Part shown: positions 57,021 through 64,000 of the stretch, piece by piece
Layout: the number at the start of each line of letters is the position of its first letter
How positions within the stretch are numbered: position 1 is the first letter of the stretch
DNA from: Takakia lepidozioides
Taxonomy: Eukaryota; Streptophyta; Takakiopsida; Takakiales; Takakiaceae
NCBI GenBank assembly: GCA_030704615.1
Contig: CM060732.1
Location: forward strand, 35,319,053 to 35,383,052
Reading direction: 5' to 3'
Length of the DNA: 64,000 nucleotides
Notes under the pieces: generated by a model
What the model was told of the DNA's origin: nothing
Seen by the model: only the letters and a program-made list of their open reading frames with translations
The model's database searches: none
Program-made: the position numbers and the translations under genes

Positions 57021-60000
57021 CGTAATAAAGTCCATAGACACGAACGACCATGGACCCTTGGGAATGGGTAATGGTTGAAGAAGGCCGTAAGGTCGATGTC
57101 GTGGTCCCTTCGCTCTAGCACACGTGTCGCAAGATTTTATAAATTCTTTCACGAGTTTCCACATCTACGGCCACCAATAGTCTCTGGATATCAATTCCAT
57201 TGTTTTGTTGAAGCCGAAATGTCCTGCAGCCGGAAGATCATGACAAGAAGAATTCGAAGTCAGTAGGTCGTGGAGGTACATAGAGAAGTCCCTTGAAATA
57301 AAGTAAGTCATCTTTGAACTCGAAGTCGTTTGTAACATGTGGGTTGTCTCGAGGTCGATTTAGTTGACTTCGTAGTGTCATAGCGAATTGGTCGCTCTTC
57401 AGTGCTTCCTGAATCTCCTTTATGATCTCGGCATCGTCATAGGTGGACATGAATAGCATATTCAATTGGAGATTTGCTGGTTTCAAGATGATGGATTTCT
57501 GTTGGTCAAAAGTTGCATCCCTTTCCTTTGGCGCAAGATACGATTGTCGAGAAAGAGCATCTGGTTTTCCTTGAAGATATCCAGGACGGTAGGTAATAAC
57601 AAAATCAAACCTTGCTAGTGACATACTTCATCTCACTTGACGTCGATTCAAACACCGAGCACGCATAAAATATTCGAGGTTTTTATGATCGGTATAGACA
57701 ATGACCTGATGTTTAGCTCCCTCCAATAGATAACGTCACTCCTCAAAAGCATCGATAATCGCTAGAAGTTCTTTGTCATGGATTTCATAATTGATCTCCG
57801 CAGCGGAAAATTTGCGAGAACGAAAACCAACAGGGTGGAGTCGGCCATCTGTACCGTATTGTGAGAGTACCGCGCCAAGTGCAAAGTCCGATGCATCTGC
57901 TTCTAAGAAGAATTATTTAGATGGGTCTGCATGTACCAGTATTGGAGCCGTTGTAAATGCCTGCTTCAGCCTTTCAAATGCCTGCTCAGCCTTATCGTCC
58001 CATACAAATTTGTCCTTCCCTGTGAGTCATGTCAATGGTGCAGCAATTTTGGAGTAGTCATTGATGAAGATTCTATATAAATTTGTAAAACCCAGAAAAC
58101 ATTGTACATCTCGGACCGAAGTTGGTTTAATCCACTCGATGATGGTTTGTATTTTCTTCTGATCCATAAAGACGTCTTTGTCGGAAATAATGTAGCCCAG
58201 AAATTCGACCTCAGATTGATGGAAAAGACATTTCTCCAACTTGACACTATAGTCATTTTTCTCTTAATTTATCAAGGACAAGGCGTACATGGCGACCATG
58301 TTCTTCTTCGTTCTGTGAAAATATCAAAATGTCGTCCAAATATATGACTACAAAGTCATCTAAAAATTCTCGAAAGATGTCATTCATCATATGTTGGAAA
58401 ATTGCTGGAGCATTTGTAAGACCGAAAGACATAACACTGTATTCAAAATGTCCAATTGTTCGAAAGTTGTTTTTCATTCGTCCTTCTTTTTCCGTACAGG
58501 TTATAAGCTCCTCTCAAGTCGATTTTGGTGAAAATCTTCATTCGTCCCAGCTGGTCGAGAAGCCCAGAAATCAGCGACAACGGATAACGATTCTTGATTG
58601 TGACTTTGTTGAGACCGCCGCATAGTCGACACACATGCGTAATGATCCCTCTTTCTATTTCACAAACAAGATAGGTGCCTCCGTGGGTGATTTGGAATGT
58701 CGGATAAAGTACTTTGACAAATTTTCATCAATGTATTCGCGTAATGCAGCCAAGCTCCGTCTGGGATAAGTTATAGATTGGGCCGAATGGTGGTTGGGCT
58801 CCTTCTTGTAATTCAATTGCACAGTCATAAGGTCGATGTTCTGGCAATATGTCTGCATTTTTCTTCTCGAAGGAATCTTTGAAATCTTGATATTGAGCGG
58901 GTAATGTTGAAGTACCTTTGTCTGTAGTGGTCTTGATCGGAGTCGCATAAAGTGCAAATACCGCCCCCTTTTTGGTAGCTCTCATGAAGGCTCTAGCTCC
59001 AAGAAACAGGGGTTGAATACCTTTGGTACTTTTGCAATTTTGTCTTGCCGAAATTTTTCGTGATTGCCAGTCGATGTCAGGATTATGAAGTACAAACCAG
59101 GGAAGTCCAAGGATCACAAGATTCATTGGAGACTGGATGACATTGAAAACAATCTATGATGCTTGATTTTTAAGCTTCACTTCAAGGGGTCGAGTTTTAT
59201 GGTCAATATTTCTTGATGCTAACGGTCGTCCATCGATAACTTCAATAGGGGACGAAAATTTCTTTCTTACGAGCGTTAAATTGTGTTGCTTCGCAAAGTC
59301 TTTGTCAATAAAACACGCTGAAGCGCCCGAGTCCAAAAGTGTTTCTACGGAGATATCTCGATTTTGCATCCTGATCTTTACTGGAACTGTGAAACAAGAT
59401 ATAGGGTCTGGAGGTAGAAAGAGACCTTTTTTGGGTGAGGAATTTGGGGTGTCCAGCTGCATGGTCCCTACTGTGACTGGACATCTTCGTTTTCGACCTC
59501 CTCGTATCGAACACTTGAGTTGTGCCCCGAGCTTTGAATCTGCTTTTGTTGGGGCAGTTCAATGCCGTGTGATCATTTTCTCCGCAATAAAGGCATAACC
59601 CATTCGAGCGCCGTCTTTGTTTTTCATGTGGCATCAATGGCTTGAATTAGACAGCATCAATCTGCATAGGATCATTACCGGATGTCTGATGGATCGTTGT
59701 ATTTGGTGCCGTAGTAGCAGCGGCATGGTGCGTCGTCGACCATCCAAATCGCTTCTCTTGACGTCTTTCGAACAAACGATTATCGCATGCAATGACTTGG
59801 GTGATGAATTCGTTTAGTGTACTCACGTTTGGCATTATCAGCAACAAATTTTTAACATCATCTTTTAGGCCACATCGAAACTGATTAATGAGGCTCTTCT
59901 CATTCCAGTTGTCAAGTTATTTTACCACTAGTGTGAAACTAGCTAGGAAATAGTTAGTTTTTACATATTGACATTTGGGATTGGCCCAAGTGTCAATCCA

Positions 60001-60163
60001 GGGGTCAAGGCAGATTTAGGCCCTGGAGTGGTTATCTTCACGGCAAGCGCGGGAGGCTCATCTTTCTCGAGTTGAGCCTCACCGCGCCTAGCTATGGCGC
60101 CGTAGTGTGGATTCCCCATGGCGTGGGGTGCACTTGGCTTGACTTGTATTTGAGTGATGAGGT

Positions 60164-60170
60164 TATATAT
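60164..60170 (+). promoter_or_regulatory. TATA box, presumed LTR promoter of element C
   Basis: GGTTATATATGCATG about 230 bp into the inferred LTR, a typical position for the U3/R border. Confidence 0.45.
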
Positions 60171-60914
60171 GCATGAGTTTATGCTTCAGATTTGTGAGCT
60201 TGTGCTTGTATTCTTCTTCTTTATCACTCGAGAAAGATGAGCTCGTATCTGTGAGTGCCAGATACGAGTTAGTTGTAGCACTTGTGGTTTTTGCTTGAGA
60301 ATGAGAGAAACCAAGTTGTTATGCAAGGAGCACCGTGGAGCTCTTGGTTGTTAGAAGCGGAGGCGATGTGGGTTACGAGGTGGTAGACCTTGGCATTCGA
60401 TCTTCAGCTTCAGAGATGAAAGCACCATGCTGCAGGTAATTCCAGAGCACCTTGATGGTTTCAGATTGTGTACATGCATGAGCAAGCACGATTGGGAAGA
60501 GGACCAGTCAAGAGCAGGTTATAGTGGCTTTGGTGGCAAAGCTGAGAACTGGACTTGGGAATGCGAGCTTTCATTGTGAAGGATTGCAAGACCAAGCGAA
60601 AGGGCTGATTTGGCTTGGGGCAAATCAGTGCACTTTGTGGTGAGATTGGGTTTCAATCTCGAGCTTCAGCATTGAGAGGGCTCTTGTCATGGCAAGAGCA
60701 GGGCTGGAACAGAGCTAAGAGGTGCGGCAAGGCCATGGAATGTGCACCTAGGGTTTCAGAGCTTGGAAGAAGAGCTCTTGCACCACAAGAGAAGTGTCTT
60801 GTGGCTGGAAATGTAAGCCTTAGGGTTTCAGGAGCTTGGCAAAGGCTGTGGAGTGCTTAGTCTTGTCTTAGAGAGCATCAAGGAGCCAAGGAGCCAAGAT
60901 AGGGGGCTGATATC

Positions 60915-61330
60915 TCTTGTGTGAAGAGGTTGCATGTGTGGAGCATGTATTCAGCTCATTGAAGCTTCCATCTTCAAGCTTGGAGGGCAAGCAAGGAAGA
61001 GGGAAGGGCTGACTTCCCTTATGGGCAATGCATGTGTGGAGCATGCTATCAGCCTGGTGAAGGCTTGCACTTTCAGGTTGGAGTGCAAGAAAGGAAGGAA
61101 GGGGCTGGTTTCCCTGTAGGGCATGTGGAGCATGCTTTCAGCCTGCTGAAGCTTGTATTTTCAGGTTTGTGGGTGCAAGAAATGAAGCAAATGAGCTAAT
61201 TCTCTTATGGTGAGAGTGGGGCATGTGTGGAGCATGCCTTCAGCCCATTGAGGCTCTTGTTTTCAAGCTTTAGAGAGCTAGAACGGAAGGTCTAGGGCTG
61301 GTTTCCACTTGGAGTGAAAGAAAAGCACTT
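60915..61330. repeat. Tandem repeat, four units of ~97 bp
   Basis: The phrase GCATGTGTGGAGCATG recurs at about 60930, 61030, 61121 and 61221. Each time it is followed by CAGCC and a GCTT...TTCAGGTT/TTCAAGCTT segment and a GGAAGGGCTGATTTCCCT-like segment. Confidence 0.8.
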
Positions 61331-61724
61331 GTAGGGCCTATGTGAGTTGGGGTTTCAACTTCAAGCTTGAAGGCGCAACTCTTGAAGTAGCAGGTGTAGG
61401 GGGCTGGAATAGGCTCTAAGACAGATGCTATGGCCAAGGAGAGTGCTTGAATGAGTGCTCACAAGGGCTGGGAACCAGCAGGGCTTGGTTGTTTGCATTG
61501 AGTTTAGCGGCGTGTTTGGGGAGGCTAAGTGAGAAAGAAGGCTTGGTTTGTGGCAACCACCTCATGGCTTAGGGCTACTATGGTGTGTGTGGGAGCCGAA
61601 AGAGCAAGAATACCTTGCTGATTTCCTCACAGCCACCATAGCTCATGGAAAGAAGCCTAGAGTCCAAGAGACACAACCCTAGCTTGGCGTGGCTAAACCC
61701 CTTGGAGAAATGGCTAAACTGCCA

Positions 61725-62475
61725 GAGTGGCCATGGATGGGGCTGTGATGGGCTGTCCCTGTGGCCTTGGGGGCTGTGACGGGCTGCACCCTTGGCCTTT
61801 GGGGCTGTGAGGGGCTGTGACAGGCCGTGCCTGAGGCCTTTGGGGCTGTGACGGGCTGTGGGGGGCTGTGACGGGCTGTGATGGGCTGTGAGGGCTGTGA
61901 CAGCCGTGCCTGAGGCACGGGCTGTGAGGGGCTGTGACAGGCCGTGAGGCCTTTGGGGCTGTGAGGGGCTGTGCCGGCTGCGCCGGTGCCTTCAGGGTTG
62001 TGACGGGCTGTGGCCTTCGGTCTGTGAGGGCCTGTGACGGGCTGCGCCGGTGGCCTTGGGGCTGTGATGGGCTGTGAGGGGCTGTGCCGTGGCCTTTTGG
62101 GGCTATGACAGGCTGTGCCTATGGCCTTTAGGGCTGTGATGGCTGTGAGGGCTGTGACACGCCGTGCCTGAGGCCTTGGGGCTGACACAGGCTGTGAGGG
62201 TGACAGGCTGTGCCCGTGGCCTTTGGGGGCTATGAGGGGCTGTGATAGGCCTGCCTGAGGCCTTTGGGGCTGTGACGGGCTGTGACGGGCTGTGACAGGC
62301 TGCCTGAGGCCTTTGGGGCTGTGACGGGCTGTGTGAGGCACTGTGACAGGCTGACAGGCTGTGCGGGCTGTGCCCAGTGGCCTGTGGGACTGTGACGGCT
62401 GTGACCAGTGAGCTGTGTGGGCCTGTGCTGGTCTGTGTGGCCCGTGTTGACCTGTGGACGGCCTGTGCTGACTCG
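61725..62475. repeat. GGGCTGTGA minisatellite
   Basis: About 750 bp built of dozens of imperfect GGGCTGTGAC/GGGGCTGTGA units interspersed with GAGGCCTTTGG. Because units are of variable length, a false 276-residue minus-strand frame rich in HSPSQP appears. It lies in the 5' region of element C. Confidence 0.93.
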
Positions 62476-63154
62476 TGGAGGCACTGGTGGACTGCCTAAG
62501 GACTGGCATGTGGTCTTGAAGGCCGAATTTTGAAGCTCGTGGAGGGCGGTTTGAGGAGTATCTTCATGATATTCCCATGGTCATGCAAGTGAGGGAAGAG
62601 AGGAGAGAAAGAGAGGAGATGAAGAGTGTTGGGATGAGGGCATGCTGGGGTTAGGCATTACTTTAGCTTCTCTTCCTCGTAGTTTCCACCCTCTCATTAG
62701 GCCAAGACCTTTCCGTAGGTGGAGGCAAGAGTCAGTCCGGGTTTGGGCTGGCGTGTCCTTGCAGGAGCAACACCGTGGAGTTGTTTTTGGTGTGGGGGAG
62801 TTGTCGTTTTGATTTCTTGTGTTTGGATCCCCTCCATACCTACATGCTTGACTGTGCGCTATGCTAGTTTTGTGTGGGCGCTTGTTTTTATAGGTGATTG
62901 GTTCGGATTTGATCACCGGCCAGTCCTAGAGCATGCTGTCGATGGTGAGGCTGGGGTGATGACCAGCCAGACCATCATTGTTTCTCCTGTGGTGAGGTTG
63001 GAGGTGATGACCAGCCAACCATAGGAGTGCTTGCGATGGATGCAGGTACAGGTGTAGGCTATGTTAGGAACTTAGTATTCCAAACCATAAGCCGCAACTG
63101 GTTCTCTACCCGGTTACCTTGTGGAGAGGGGGTTAAGGACATATTCATGACCGG

Positions 63155-64000
63155 TTGATTGTCAACACGGAGGTGCCACTAGTTGCTGGGGACAGTGCCG
63201 GTTCGAGCACTAGCGATACTAGTGGGTACACGAGACAAGGTGTGCGGTTTAGGCCACCTTCACCTCCTGTGTCTTCTACGGAAGGTTCTGATTCAGATTG
63301 TGAATTAGGAGGACTCGTACCGGCGGTGCAAGTTGTTTCTTTGCCATTGTTGTGGGACACAATGGAGGAGATGTATGGAGCTACCAAGGGGCCACGAAGG
63401 TACTCTGGGGCGGTGGGCACCATCGAGTTGGATGATTTTATCCAAGAGTTTGATAGTTGGTGTGATTTGCAGCAAATGCGCAATCCACAACTATTTACGC
63501 CTTTCATGGCATGGAAGGGGTTGTTTCAGCACCTTGAGGAGCCGCCTATGGATGATTACCATGTTCAGGCGGGGCATGAGGTTGAGATCGAGGAGTGGAG
63601 GATGTACTAGTCACCCGACTATGTCTCCATCACTAGGGGCACTAGAGCCAAGAGGGCAGTGGCTACACCTGCCGCCGGCAGCTTCAGCAAGTAGCAGAGG
63701 GACTAGTGGGACTGGTGGTACAGTAGCTACGACGTCCACCCAAGCCACTACCGCACCAGCACTAGTACCCGTGCCTGCCTTCAACCCTGTTGTGGAGTTC
63801 TTCGAAGAGTTGAGAGGGAACTACCAAGGGGTGAAGACGGAGAAGTTGCGGAGCTTGCAAGAGTTCCAACGGAAGCCGACCGAGAGCTTGAGGGAGGCTT
63901 TCACTCGCATGAGGCGCTTGATAAATGTAACCCAAGGGGTTACGGAAGCTCAGGCAGTCCAATTCTGGTATGGGATATTGGACAAGGAGCTGAGGAGAAG
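63155..64000 (+). pseudogene. Gag of gypsy element C, partial at window end
   Basis: The first part (about 63170-63608) encodes an acidic leader and DDFIQEFDSWCDLQQMRN, then FMAWKGLFQHLEEPPMDDYH. The frame closes at 63608. A shifted frame from about 63780 carries the typical gag capsid region: FFEELRGNYQGVKTEKLRSL, then ESLREAFTRMRRLINVTQGV and AVQFWYGILDKELRR. No upstream ATG fits the first part. The frame change near 63610-63780 makes this copy broken, unless the consensus is wrong. Pol must lie beyond the window. Confidence 0.7.

Larger units (their letters stand above)
49072..59914 (-). pseudogene. Gag-pol of gypsy element A, split by element B
   Basis: Domains on the minus strand, 5' to 3': gag end (WNEKSLINQFRCGLKDD, ~59900); zinc knuckle CLYCGENDHTALNC (~59590); protease LLDSGASACFID (~59340); RT with [26 protein letters not shown] and [11 protein letters not shown] (58640-58290); connection FLGYIISDK (~58190); RNase H and its tail FDFVITYRPGYLQGKPDALS (~57610); integrase zinc part SCDTCARAKGPRHRPYG and MDFI (57130-57025). 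After element B it resumes as SKTTNSILVIVDRFTKMTHF and IVSDR (~50010-49850), [18 protein letters not shown] (~49665), VHPVFHVSLLE-like linker and a chromodomain EYEVDEVLDSHIKYKRLEYF (~49180-49110). Several frame changes besides the insertion make it non-functional. Confidence 0.88.
47489..59931 (-). mobile_element. Gypsy chromovirus A (minus strand), interrupted twice
   Basis: Reading leftwards: gag end (59914-59305), protease, RT, RNase H and integrase zinc part to 57021; element B intervenes (57020-50027); then integrase core, chromodomain, polypurine tract and 3' LTR to 47489. Its gag N-terminus and 5' LTR are cut off by element C near 59915-59932 and must lie beyond the window. It is the oldest layer of the nest. 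Confidence 0.85.
59932..64000 (+). mobile_element. Gypsy element C (plus strand), 5' part, continues beyond window
   Basis: Element A's gag reading stops at about 59915-59931, where new sequence begins (TGTGAAACTAGCTAGG). A TATATAT box lies at 60164-60170 and tandem repeats follow. A Ty3/gypsy-type gag is found at the right end of the window on the plus strand. I infer that this is the start of a third element inserted in A. I could not locate the end of its 5' LTR or a primer binding site, so the boundaries are tentative. Confidence 0.6.

Noticed and set aside
61679-62509. A 276-residue minus-strand open frame rich in HSPSQPV
   Set aside because: It is produced by translating the GGGCTGTGA minisatellite and has no non-repetitive sequence.

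Overview
This window is nuclear DNA from a land plant. It holds a few ordinary single-copy host genes, spread thinly among several layers of transposable elements. The plant assignment rests on a plant-type Mediator subunit MED4, a plant family-1 UDP-glycosyltransferase with a complete PSPG box, a plant F-box/kelch protein, and Ty3/gypsy chromoviruses. The glycosyltransferase has five exons; flowering-plant members usually have none to two introns. I therefore lean towards a moss, lycophyte, fern or other non-angiosperm, but the sequence alone does not settle this.  Layout: 1-2607 no gene seen; 2608-3591 PIG-C, intact and intronless; 4689-5678 MED4; 7300-18015 a 10.7-kb Mutator-like element (MULE) with ~260-bp terminal inverted repeats and a perfect 9-bp target duplication; 18112-23662 a 5.55-kb hAT element with a perfect 8-bp target duplication, only 88 bp from the MULE; 24301-26625 a hairpin, a 236-bp tandem array and a foldback element; 27134-32060 an intact five-exon UGT whose last intron is filled with antisense LINE fragments; 33207-34505 (minus) F-box/kelch; 36045-36110 an orphan phosphoglucomutase exon; 36111-47488 mostly gene-poor with SINE copies and one unrecognised multi-exon gene candidate at 43382-43925; 47489 to the end a three-level nest of gypsy elements. 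In that nest, element A (minus strand) has element B (plus, 50027-57020) inside its integrase and element C (plus, from about 59932 past the window end) inside its gag.  The most interesting system is the MULE. A transposase gene reads inward from the left end. A second multi-exon gene reads inward from the right end and encodes a protein with an N-terminal C2H2-type zinc finger, a long unrecognised middle region and a C-terminal Ulp1-like (C48) cysteine protease domain. The convergent layout resembles maize MuDR (mudrA/mudrB), and the protease cargo resembles the ULP-carrying MULEs known from flowering plants. Both genes are now broken by a few stops and frameshifts.  The host genes are intact and look unrelated to one another: GPI anchor synthesis, transcription, glycosylation, ubiquitination and sugar metabolism. 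I see no operon-like or pathway cluster. Transposon reading frames are broken, often in homopolymer runs. That fits decay, but poor consensus polishing in repeats is also possible.
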